Below, piece after piece: positions 1-7,823 of a stretch of 64,000 bases of DNA (position 1 is its first letter; each line of letters starts with the position of its first letter). The position numbers were made by a program, and so were the translations under genes. This DNA is from DATMER01 sp963741305 (GTDB taxonomy: Bacteria; Acidobacteriota; Thermoanaerobaculia; Multivoradales; UBA5704): positions 5,890,001-5,954,000 of the forward strand of contig CAVUHL010000003.1 in the NCBI GenBank assembly GCA_963741305.1, read 5' to 3'. Under the pieces are notes generated by a model that saw nothing but the letters and a program-made list of their open reading frames with translations, ran no database searches and had not been told where the DNA came from.

Positions 1-885
1 CTGCTCGGCAGGCCGACTTTCTCCGACGACAAGGTCGTGGTGAGCGTTGGACTCGACAACCAGTTCGCCATCCCTTCCTCGGCTTCCGTGTACCTCCGCG
101 TGATCCCGCGCGTCTGGTTCGCCTTCTGGCTGCTGATCTTCGGGGGCTTGGCGGTTGGCTTTGTCATCCTCGCCAGAAGAAGCGACCTGCTGCGCGATCC
201 CGTGGAGGCGCCTTATGGGGCTCGTTCTCCGTACAGCCTGTCCCGGGCGCAGGCAGCCTGGTGGTTCTTTCTGATCCTCGCCTCCTACCTTCTGATCGGC
301 ATGGTCACCGGCGACTTCCTGACCTCGCCGACCGGTACGGTCCTGGTGCTGCTGGGAATCAGCGCAGGCACCGCGGCGGGCTCGGCGTTCATCGATTCCA
401 GCAAGAGCAGCCGGGTCAGCGATGCCCGGGATGTCGCGCGCGCGAAAATCCTTTGGGGCGACATCGAAAAGCTGAGCGCTGACGTCACTGCGCTCGAGTC
501 CGTAGTGAACGAGAGCGGCGACCCGGCCAAGGCTCAGGAACTGGCGGACAAGGCGGCGCTGCTCGAGGAGAAGCGCTCCGTGTACCGAAAGCTCACCAAC
601 CAATCCGAGGGCATCCTGCTCGACTTGCTGAGCGACAGCAGCGGCGTGAACTTCCACCGCTTCCAGGCAGCGGCCTGGACGGCGGTCCTGGGGATCATCT
701 TCGCCTGCCACGTCTACCGTGACCTGGCGATGCCCCAGTTCGACGAGACCCTGCTCGGCCTGATGGGGATCAGCTCCGGAACCTATCTCGGCCTCAAGAT
801 CCCGGAGAAACCATCGCCGGATCCGGTGCCGCCGACTCCCGTGGATTCTCCCGACTCGCCGCCTCCGGCGGCGGGAACACAGTGA
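1..885 (+). CDS. Membrane protein, 5' end outside window
   Basis: The frame is open from base 1, so the true start probably lies upstream; the first start codon inside is a GTG at 37. Counting from that GTG, hydrophobic segments lie at about residues 25-45, 73-91, 100-119, 209-226 and 235-253. A charged, probably coiled-coil stretch (about 140-190) separates the third and fourth. Two membrane segments share a similar motif (GISAGT and GISSGT), which suggests an internal duplication. The tail is Pro/Ser-rich. I cannot assign a family. It ends 10 nt before the MBL/peptidase fusion, whose ribosome-binding site (GAGGTAGG) overlaps this stop codon. Co-translation is likely, and the protein may be a membrane partner of that fusion (inference). 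Confidence 0.75.
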   Translation: MLGRPTFSDDKVVVSVGLDNQFAIPSSASVYLRVIPRVWFAFWLLIFGGLAVGFVILARRSDLLRDPVEAPYGARSPYSLSRAQAAWWFFLILASYLLIGMVTGDFLTSPTGTVLVLLGISAGTAAGSAFIDSSKSSRVSDARDVARAKILWGDIEKLSADVTALESVVNESGDPAKAQELADKAALLEEKRSVYRKLTNQSEGILLDLLSDSSGVNFHRFQAAAWTAVLGIIFACHVYRDLAMPQFDETLLGLMGISSGTYLGLKIPEKPSPDPVPPTPVDSPDSPPPAAGTQ

Positions 886-895
886 GGTAGGCATC

Positions 896-3412
896 ATGGC
901 AAAATTTCGTGTTGACCTTCTCGACGTCGGCGCGATCAGCTACGGAGACAGCATCCTCTGCCAGATCGGTTCCAGGACCATCCTGATCGATGGCGGCAAG
1001 AAGGCAAGCGGTCGAAAGTCCAGCTCGATCGTCCTCGGGGAACAGATCCATCACCGGCCGCTTCAGGATCAGGTCCAGGATCTTCTGGAGACGGCCCGGG
1101 TGGACCTCCTCGTCGTCACGCACTGCCACTCGGATCATGTCGGCTGCCTGCCTCAGCTCTTTGAGGATGGCGAGCTCGAATGCGAGTGGGCGCTGCTGGC
1201 CGATCCCCAATTGGGTTTTGGAATTACGAGCGGCTCGGACGAACCGCCCGCGTTCGAGGCGATGACCGCGCGCGATAAGCTCGAGTTTGCGCTGCGCGAG
1301 GAGCCGCTGCTCAACGCAACGGACGAGGAGATCCGCGCCTTCATCGAGGACTCGGCCCGCGAATATCAAGCCTACGTTCAATTCGTGAACCGGCTCCAGC
1401 AAAGGCTCGGCGCCCGCTGCGTCCTTTATCGCGGCCCTTCCGAGGACGAGTCCCCGGGGCTCGACGATCTCCTGAGCGAATTTTCGGACGCGGGCCTGAA
1501 GCTCTATGGCCCATCCCAGAACCAGCTTCTCCTGTGCGCCGCATTTCTGGCAGGCCGCAGCGAAGACAGCATCGACTCCGCTCTCGAGGGCAGCACGAGC
1601 CTGACCGAAGCCTACAAGGCGGCAGTCGCCAGGTTCGAGGGGACCGACGCGGAGGAAAGCGGCGAGAACGGGAATGCGGTGAACTGTCAAAGCATCGTCC
1701 TCAGCCTCGCCGCGCAGGAACGAAAGGTCCTGTTTACGGGAGACATGCAGTTCACCAGGACCTTCCTCGCGGAGAGCGTGACTCAGGAGGTCCAGGCCCT
1801 GCTCGCGGATGTGATCGCCGATGGCCCGTTCGACTTCGTGAAGCTCTCTCACCATGGGGCGACGAACGGACAGAACAAGGCCATGTTGAAACGCCTCGGC
1901 GCCAAGCTGCTCGGAATCTCGACCGGCACGGGGAGCTCTCAGCATCCGACGGATACGACCTTGCGGGCCCTCGAAGAGCTGAAAAGTGAGATGGGCATCC
2001 AGTGGGTGCGGGTCGACATGAACGGCCGTTGCACCTACTTCGGAACCTCGAACAAGCTCGCCAGGGAGCACGGGCAGCTGAATGACGACACCCGTCCAGG
2101 CGAGCGTTCCGGAGATGCTGGAGCTCCGGCGGAAACGGCAACCGGGCTCACCGCTCCCGGCCCCCTTCTGCCCTCCACTACGCCCGCCGTGAGCCCCGCC
2201 GCGGCCGGGGACGGCGGATTCGTGGAAGTGCAGATCAAAGTCCCCCATCGAAAAACCAAGGTCACCTTTTCGATCGAGATCGACCCCCCTTTTGAATCGA
2301 GCCCCCCTGCGCCTCAAGCCGGCACGACGGCCTTGAGGCTCGGTGGGGGCGGACAGACGAAACCGGGGTCGCTGTTGTTCGTCACCGATCCGCAGGCGCT
2401 CGCAAGCAGGATCGGAGGCATCGAGCCGGTGCGGAGCATGGTTCGGAATGCCGGTCATACCTTGCTGGAGGGGGCTGGCGCGATGCTCGTCGACCGCGTC
2501 CGCGAACGGTTGCGGACCGATGCGGGAATTCAGGGAGTCGTCCTCCTTGGTGGCTACGAAGTCGTTCCCTCCCAGATCCTCCTTACCCTGCCGCCTGAGC
2601 TCAAGAACCGCCGCATTGCCGAGCGTGACCGCTTGCAGGTCTGGAGCGATGATTTCTATGGTGACCGAGAGGGCGATGGAGTTCCGGAGCTGCCGGTCAG
2701 CCGCATCCCCGACGGGGGCTCGTCAGCTTTCCTGTTGCGCTGCCTCAGTGCCAGGCCGTTGGGGGCCGTGGCCGTGAAGTCCGGCATTCGAAACCTGGTC
2801 CGGCCCTTTGCCGATTCCGTGTTCGCGCGCCTGCCCGGCAAGACGGGCATCTTCACTTGCGCTTCCAGGCAGGCCGGCCAGCCGCCGTACCGGCTGGAGG
2901 GGGACGTGATGTACCTGATGCTGCATGGCTCGGCGGACGACGCAACCCGCTTCAAGGGCGAAAGCGAGGACGATCCCTTCGACTTCCCCGTGGCCATGCG
3001 GACGAGCGACGTACCCAACCCCTGCCCGCCGGTCGTGTTCACAGGTTGCTGCTACGGAGCGCTGATCGTCGACACCCGGGCGAGCGACGCCCGTCCGGGT
3101 GACCGGCTGCAGTCCCGCACTCCGGAAAGCTCGATCGCATTGAAGTGCCTGGAGAACGGCGCGAACGCCTTCATCGGTTGCACGGGAGTGCACTACTCAC
3201 CGTTGAAGGAGCCCTTGAATTATTTCGGCGAGCCGCTGCACAGGCTGTTCTGGGAGAACCTGGTCGGAGGCCACACGCCTTCCAAGGCCCTGTGGATGTC
3301 AAAGATCGCGTATGCGCGCGGTATCCCCTACAAGCGACCGGCAAGCGTGGAATCCGTTGCCATTGAACACAAGATCCTTCGGCAGTACACTTGCCTGGGT
3401 CTGGGCTGGTAG
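896..3412 (+). CDS. MBL-fold hydrolase fused to clan-CD cysteine peptidase-like domain
   Basis: 838 residues. The N-terminal third is a ComEC-like metallo-beta-lactamase fold without ComEC membrane segments. It has the metal motif H76-x-H78-x-D80-H81, a later aspartate-containing strand (FTGDMQF) and a SHHG motif at H319-H320. A Pro/Ala-rich linker (about 390-430) leads to a C-terminal alpha/beta domain with a histidine in MLHGS (H677) and a Gly-Cys-Cys pair in FTGCCYG (C718-C719). That layout is typical of clan CD cysteine peptidases (gingipain/CHAT/caspase-like), in which a His-Gly is followed by a small residue and the nucleophilic Cys. The enzyme class is inferred from motifs; the substrate is unknown. 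The gene lies between a membrane protein and a small acidic protein with operon-like spacing. Confidence 0.8.
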   Translation: MAKFRVDLLDVGAISYGDSILCQIGSRTILIDGGKKASGRKSSSIVLGEQIHHRPLQDQVQDLLETARVDLLVVTHCHSDHVGCLPQLFEDGELECEWALLADPQLGFGITSGSDEPPAFEAMTARDKLEFALREEPLLNATDEEIRAFIEDSAREYQAYVQFVNRLQQRLGARCVLYRGPSEDESPGLDDLLSEFSDAGLKLYGPSQNQLLLCAAFLAGRSEDSIDSALEGSTSLTEAYKAAVARFEGTDAEESGENGNAVNCQSIVLSLAAQERKVLFTGDMQFTRTFLAESVTQEVQALLADVIADGPFDFVKLSHHGATNGQNKAMLKRLGAKLLGISTGTGSSQHPTDTTLRALEELKSEMGIQWVRVDMNGRCTYFGTSNKLAREHGQLNDDTRPGERSGDAGAPAETATGLTAPGPLLPSTTPAVSPAAAGDGGFVEVQIKVPHRKTKVTFSIEIDPPFESSPPAPQAGTTALRLGGGGQTKPGSLLFVTDPQALASRIGGIEPVRSMVRNAGHTLLEGAGAMLVDRVRERLRTDAGIQGVVLLGGYEVVPSQILLTLPPELKNRRIAERDRLQVWSDDFYGDREGDGVPELPVSRIPDGGSSAFLLRCLSARPLGAVAVKSGIRNLVRPFADSVFARLPGKTGIFTCASRQAGQPPYRLEGDVMYLMLHGSADDATRFKGESEDDPFDFPVAMRTSDVPNPCPPVVFTGCCYGALIVDTRASDARPGDRLQSRTPESSIALKCLENGANAFIGCTGVHYSPLKEPLNYFGEPLHRLFWENLVGGHTPSKALWMSKIAYARGIPYKRPASVESVAIEHKILRQYTCLGLGW

Positions 3413-3430
3413 CTCAGGAAGGAGACAGCC

Positions 3431-3895
3431 ATGGACTGGAAGAAAAAGCAAGAGCTGCTGAGCCGCGAAATGCCGCACCTCAAGCTCGCCGGAAGCCCTT
3501 TCGAGGACGAAGAAGGCTTTGCCGCCGATATCGAGCCCGGGGAGGTCGACGCGAGGAGCCCTTCGCTGTCGACCTGGGACAAGTTCGACATTGCTGACGA
3601 CGACGCTCCACCAACCCCGCTACGGCAGTCCCGCCCCAGAGAAGAGCCTGACCTGGCGGTGGACCTGGCGGCATTGCGAGAGCTGTTTCAGCCCCGCATT
3701 CTGACCGGGCAGGGACCGGCCAGGGCAGCGGTCACCGAACCCTCCGGAACCCGCGGTTCCAACTCTCGTCTCGGTGGCCTCAAGCACGGGCAGACGGAGA
3801 TCACCCCGGCGCGGCTCCGCGAGGCGACGGACGACTCCGAAGTGAAAGACGTCGTACTCGACGAGGAAGAGGGCATCATCGGCGCCCAGGGTTGA
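3431..3895 (+). CDS. Small acidic protein, unknown
   Basis: 154 residues with no signal peptide or membrane segment. It is rich in Asp/Glu, Pro and Ser, and much of it looks disordered. The start at 3431 is fixed by a strong ribosome-binding site (AAGGAGA) 18 nt after the upstream stop. It is the third gene of the apparent operon with the membrane protein and the MBL/peptidase fusion. It could be a substrate, inhibitor or adaptor of the peptidase; this is inference from position only. No family recognised. Confidence 0.65.
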   Translation: MDWKKKQELLSREMPHLKLAGSPFEDEEGFAADIEPGEVDARSPSLSTWDKFDIADDDAPPTPLRQSRPREEPDLAVDLAALRELFQPRILTGQGPARAAVTEPSGTRGSNSRLGGLKHGQTEITPARLREATDDSEVKDVVLDEEEGIIGAQG

Positions 3896-3910
3896 GCAAG
3901 AATGGCACTC

Positions 3911-3939
3911 CCTTTGCGTGCGGCCGGACGCAAAGGAGG
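3911..3939 (+). promoter_or_regulatory. Hairpin overlapping the ribosome-binding site of the barrel gene
   Basis: A perfect 9-bp inverted repeat, CCTTTGCGT (3911-3919) and ACGCAAAGG (3928-3936), has an 8-nt loop. The right arm includes the first half of the Shine-Dalgarno sequence AAAGGAGG (3932-3939) of the gene starting at 3944. In RNA this could mask the site. It may be a simple translational switch or chance. Confidence 0.45.
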
Positions 3940-3943
3940 CTTT

Positions 3944-4576
3944 ATGAGAACACATTCGACTTGGATCCTCGGCGCCCTCTTGATCGCAGGCCTTTTCCTG
4001 GGTAGTGCCACAGCGCAGGCTCAAGGCAGCTTCGGCATCTCCGGCGGCATCTACCAGCCCGAGGAGGAGGACGATGCGGACCTCGACACCACCGAGGTCT
4101 TCGGCCTCCGCGGCGGATACCGGTTCAGCCCGAACCTGGGCTTCGAGGCCAGCCTGAGCCGGGTGGACCTGGCAGACACCCTCCCCGACGACGAAGAGCC
4201 GATCCCCAGCTTTGATTTCGAGTTCGAGGTCGACGTCACCAACCTCGACCTGTCCCTGCAGTGGTTCCCAGGCGGCGGCAACTTCGTGGTCTTCGGCGGT
4301 CCCGGCATCGCCCGGGTCGACGGCGACATCAAGGTGACCTTCCTCGGCGAGACCTTCTCGGAATCCGACACGGAGGAGGTTCTTACGGCGCATGCCGGAC
4401 TGGGGTATCAGTGGCAGATCACCGATCAGTTTTTCATCCGGCCCGAAGCCCGGGTGCGCAACTACTTCGGCGACGAAGACACGAGCTCGGATGACGAGGA
4501 GGAGTTTCTGGACGTCTCTTACGAGGCCACCGATTACGAGGCGAGCCTTGTGTTCGGCTGGCGGTTCGGTTCCTGA
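3944..4576 (+). CDS. Outer-membrane beta-barrel protein
   Basis: 210 residues. The start at 3944 is chosen because AAAGGAGG sits just upstream and the translation then begins with a clear signal peptide (hydrophobic core, cleavage near AQAQG). The mature part shows alternating strands rich in aromatic and acidic residues and ends FGWRFGS, with an aromatic close to the C-terminus as expected of an eight-stranded OmpA/OmpW-like barrel. Acidic runs (EEEDDAD, SSDDEEEF) probably lie in loops. The function is probably structural or a small porin; the specific role is unknown. It converges on the DUF2255 gene with a 6-nt gap. Confidence 0.7.
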   Translation: MRTHSTWILGALLIAGLFLGSATAQAQGSFGISGGIYQPEEEDDADLDTTEVFGLRGGYRFSPNLGFEASLSRVDLADTLPDDEEPIPSFDFEFEVDVTNLDLSLQWFPGGGNFVVFGGPGIARVDGDIKVTFLGETFSESDTEEVLTAHAGLGYQWQITDQFFIRPEARVRNYFGDEDTSSDDEEEFLDVSYEATDYEASLVFGWRFGS

Positions 4577-4582
4577 GCCGAT

Positions 4583-4963
4583 CTACAACGGCACCAGCTC
4601 CGTGGTCGTAGCCCGGGACTTCTCACCTCCGAGGTCCCGGGCGTACTGGATGGACCCCTTGGTGTTGTACTTCTCCAGATAGGCGCGGTCGACAGCATCC
4701 TTCAAGCGCTCGCTCCTCGTCCGCACCGCGCGGATAGGGAGCTGAACATCCCCGACCTGGATGATGCCCTCCGGATCTTCGAGGAACGTCCGGTACCAGC
4801 TGCGCGACTTCAAGCTCCACGACCGTACGAACACGCGGCCCTCCACCACCACCGCCCAGATGCCGATGATCCGGTGCGGCTGCGTACCCGCCCGGATGCC
4901 CAGGATCTTGCCGTCGCGGATGGCGGCTACGATGCTGTCAGGAAAACGTTGCTTCGCGGCCAT
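4583..4963 (-). CDS. DUF2255 family protein
   Basis: 126 residues, the full length of the DUF2255 family. I recognise the conserved run of the family: an IRAGT start, a V-x-G-R-V-F-V-R-S-W strand, SWYRTFLEDP and the C-terminal RATTTELVP. The family's biochemical role is not established; the fold resembles the flavin-binding split barrel of pyridoxamine-oxidase-like proteins. A good ribosome-binding site (GGGAGGG) precedes the ATG at 4963. No signal peptide, so cytoplasmic. Confidence 0.8.
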   Translation of the reverse strand: MAAKQRFPDSIVAAIRDGKILGIRAGTQPHRIIGIWAVVVEGRVFVRSWSLKSRSWYRTFLEDPEGIIQVGDVQLPIRAVRTRSERLKDAVDRAYLEKYNTKGSIQYARDLGGEKSRATTTELVPL

Positions 4964-5019
4964 GGGACCCTCCCGTCATTTCAGGTAAGCTTCGCACATC
5001 TTTCCGAGAGGAGACGGAG

Positions 5020-6579
5020 ATGCCGATGAGCGTTCGCGGAGCCTGCTTGATTGCAGCGGGGTTGGTCGCAGCAGGCATCCTCTGGGGCTGCCGCGCGGAA
5101 ACGCCTGCCGTCCAGACCGGCTGCGCGGCCTCGGATGCCGACATCCAGGCCTGGATCGAGAAGCCGTCGCCGCCCGACAATCCGGCCGGCACCGACCCTT
5201 CCTGCTTCTTCGAGCTCGCCTGGCAGCAGCTCTTCGCCGTGACCCAGCGCGAGAACGGCGTGCCGCGCTTCACCGCCTGGCCGACCGACCGGGTCCTTTT
5301 TCCGGAATCGGGGAGCCCGCCACCCTGGAAAGCCGTTCCCGCGGGCCTGGTCTTCCGGCAGCTGCGCAAGGGGCTTGGCATCCAGAGCGGCCATGTGGAC
5401 GCCGACATCGTCACCGAAGCGGCGGCCCTGACTCCGCTAACCGATCAGCGGGGGCGCTGGGCGCACTATTCCGTGGTCGTGAACCAGAACGAATACGAGT
5501 ACATCCGCTGCTGCGATCTCTATCAGGGCGCCTGCTTCAACGAGATGGCCGGGCTCGGGGAGCAGCACCCGGGAACGTCGCTGATCGACCGCCCCGACGG
5601 ATCGATCGAGCTCAAAATGGCGTGGCGGGTGCTCGAGACCTGCGGCCTTCCCGACTCGCCCGTTCCCTGTTCTCCGGAGGACGCGAGCCGCTACCTGACC
5701 GTCATGGGCGAGGTCGAGCCCTACTCGGCACAGATCCCGGGCCGGCAGGTGAAGCTGGGGCTCGTCGGGATGCACATCGTGCAGAAGACGTCCCTCTACA
5801 AGGATTCGATCTGGGCCACCTTCGAGCACGTGGACAACGCCCCGGACTGCGCCCAGAAGCCCAACCCGCCGGCCCCGCCGCCAGCCGGCTGGAGCTTCTT
5901 CAACCCGGATTGCCAGGACCCCGGCAAGACCGGCCGCTGCGAAGAGAATGCGTACTGCGCGCCATGTCCGGTCCAGGTGCCTGCGGACGTGGCCGCGACC
6001 TTCAATGCGGACCCGAAGAAAACATGGAAGATCCCACCCGGAAACGTGATCACCTGCGTGCCGGCGGCAGCCACGATCGAGTTCAACAAGCCCGTGCAGA
6101 TGGCCGACGGCACCACGCATTGGATCAACCTTTTCGATCCCGCGTGCACCCGGCCGACGATACCGACCCAGGTCTGCCGGTCCGAACCGATCGCGCTGGC
6201 GGCATCCTTGAACGATCAGGTCCACCGCGTCCTTGCCGGCCTTGGCGGGGACACCGCCGCGCTGGCCAACTACGAGCTCGCGGGAGCCCTCTGGTACGAA
6301 AGCGGCGGCGCAAAGCCGGTGCTGCAGCCGGAGACGGAGACGGCGCTTTCCAACACCACCATGGAGACCTATCTCCAGCCGTTGAACGAGGGATGTGTCA
6401 CCTGCCACAGCACGGGCGTGGAGCCGGCACCCGAGACGAAAGCCGAAATGTTGTTCAATTCGACCCTGGCCGACCGCAGCATGGTCTTCCAGCAGATGCG
6501 TCAGCTCGGCGGCAAATGTGACAGCACGAAGCAGGAAGCCAGTTGCAAAGCCTGGAGCGAAGGCTGCCCGGGCGGCTGA
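5020..6579 (+). CDS. Secreted lipoprotein with one c-type heme motif
   Basis: 519 residues. The N-terminus has a short charged region, a hydrophobic core and a lipobox-like LWGC near residue 24, so export and lipid attachment are likely. Near the C-terminus (about residues 465-470) there is a CxxCH heme-attachment motif (CVTCH). The rest has many paired cysteines and no recognised family; the CxxCH suggests a covalently bound heme in the periplasm or on the cell surface. A GAGGAGACGGAG ribosome-binding region supports the ATG at 5020; a second ATG at 5026 is possible. The convergent neighbour ends 4 nt beyond the stop. Confidence 0.65.
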   Translation: MPMSVRGACLIAAGLVAAGILWGCRAETPAVQTGCAASDADIQAWIEKPSPPDNPAGTDPSCFFELAWQQLFAVTQRENGVPRFTAWPTDRVLFPESGSPPPWKAVPAGLVFRQLRKGLGIQSGHVDADIVTEAAALTPLTDQRGRWAHYSVVVNQNEYEYIRCCDLYQGACFNEMAGLGEQHPGTSLIDRPDGSIELKMAWRVLETCGLPDSPVPCSPEDASRYLTVMGEVEPYSAQIPGRQVKLGLVGMHIVQKTSLYKDSIWATFEHVDNAPDCAQKPNPPAPPPAGWSFFNPDCQDPGKTGRCEENAYCAPCPVQVPADVAATFNADPKKTWKIPPGNVITCVPAAATIEFNKPVQMADGTTHWINLFDPACTRPTIPTQVCRSEPIALAASLNDQVHRVLAGLGGDTAALANYELAGALWYESGGAKPVLQPETETALSNTTMETYLQPLNEGCVTCHSTGVEPAPETKAEMLFNSTLADRSMVFQQMRQLGGKCDSTKQEASCKAWSEGCPGG

Positions 6580-6583
6580 GAGA

Positions 6584-7801
6584 TCAGCGGCGCCGGGCGT
6601 GGATCAGGACCGCGATCTCGTCGGGCCGGGGATTGACGAAGTCGAGACGGATGCGGCCGTCGGAAGCCTCCGAAATCACCGCGGGGATCGAGCTCGCGGT
6701 CAGCAGCCATCCAGCCGGCAGGACGACGGCGTTCTGCGGGCGGCCGAACGTGCGGTCGAAGACGAGCACGTCCCCCTCCAAGCCATAGCTCTTCGGATCG
6801 GTGTAGGTCTCCGAGATCCGGATGCGCACCGACCCGCCCGGCGGCACCGGATCGAAGCGGGCCACTACCACCTCGGCGTCCGCGGGAATCTCTTCGTCAC
6901 TCGGAACCTGATCCCCGCGGAGCGTTTCCACCCGGAGTGCCTCACCGGTGTCGAGGTTGCGCGCCGAGGGTGAGGAGGCGGTGCTCCCCGGGCGAACCAC
7001 ATTGAGGTACCGGTCCACTCCGGGCCGCGACTCCGTGTAGTCGTGGTAGAGATCGAAAGAGTGGGTCTCGGGCGGCTGCAGGAAGTAGACGATCTCGCGG
7101 TCCTGATGCGCCCGTTCCGTCAGGCGCTCGTCCTTTGGCGAGGAGAGCGCGCCGGTCAATCCGGTCCGCCGCGCCTCGATCACCAGCGGGAACGCCTCCG
7201 GCCCCGGGTGCATGAAGCTCACCGAGAACCGTCCATCCGGCTCGGTCAGAACCTGGGCCGGAGCGTTGCAGGACACCAGCTCATACCCCGCGGGCAGGAC
7301 GATCGAGTTGCGGCGGATGCCCAGCGTGCGGGTGAAGACGATCCGGTCAGAACCTTTCCGCCGATAGCTCTGCGGGTCCTTGTAGGTCTTCTCGATCAGC
7401 AGGCGGACTTCACCTTCATTTGGAACCGGACGCGGCAGTCGGATCCGGATGTAGCTCCCCTCCAGATCGGCCTCGGGCAACCCGCTGGCCCGAGCTTCCT
7501 CCCCGCTCACCACCTCGAACGGCAGCGTCTGAGACGTCGCGAGGTCGCGCACCGACTCGTCGCTCGCCTCGCTCCCCTTGCGGATCGGATTGAAATAGGC
7601 CGTCGCCCCGGGCTCGACCGCGGTGACCTCGAAAAGGATGCGGAACCGGGCCGTCTCGGGATCGAGCAGCTCGTAGCGGGTGTATTCGTCCGCCTCGCGC
7701 TCGGGGACGGCGGCGGTCATAGCCTGCGGCGGCAGATGCGCGCAGGCGGCGAGAAGCAACAGGGGCAGCAAGGGGAGGCGGAGGTGCATGGAGGAGAGCA
7801 T
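6584..7801 (-). CDS. Lipoprotein with two tandem repeat domains, unknown
   Basis: 405 residues. The signal sequence ends in a lipobox (LLAAC), so it is probably an outer-membrane or periplasmic lipoprotein. The mature chain is an internal duplication of a roughly 180-residue domain. Both halves contain a TY-x-DP-x-SY motif, then a V/I-F-x-R-T strand, then a VLPAG(Y/W)-L turn, and both end near I-x-ARR. The domains look all-beta. No family recognised. The start could be the ATG at 7801 or 7789; neither has a clear ribosome-binding site. It is transcribed away from the CHAT gene 22 bp away, so the two share a very short divergent control region. Confidence 0.65.
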   Translation of the reverse strand: MLSSMHLRLPLLPLLLLAACAHLPPQAMTAAVPEREADEYTRYELLDPETARFRILFEVTAVEPGATAYFNPIRKGSEASDESVRDLATSQTLPFEVVSGEEARASGLPEADLEGSYIRIRLPRPVPNEGEVRLLIEKTYKDPQSYRRKGSDRIVFTRTLGIRRNSIVLPAGYELVSCNAPAQVLTEPDGRFSVSFMHPGPEAFPLVIEARRTGLTGALSSPKDERLTERAHQDREIVYFLQPPETHSFDLYHDYTESRPGVDRYLNVVRPGSTASSPSARNLDTGEALRVETLRGDQVPSDEEIPADAEVVVARFDPVPPGGSVRIRISETYTDPKSYGLEGDVLVFDRTFGRPQNAVVLPAGWLLTASSIPAVISEASDGRIRLDFVNPRPDEIAVLIHARRR

Positions 7802-7822
7802 ATAATTCAGCAGAGCCTCTGC
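7801..7822 (+). promoter_or_regulatory. TATAAT box and palindrome in a 22-bp divergent gap
   Basis: The gap between two divergent starts contains an exact TATAAT (7801-7806). It is followed by a 13-bp palindrome GCAGAGCCTCTGC (7810-7822) that ends two bases before the ATG at 7824. A matching -35 box is not evident. The palindrome could be an operator at the transcription start, giving a nearly leaderless message. Confidence 0.4.
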
Positions 7823-7823
7823 A

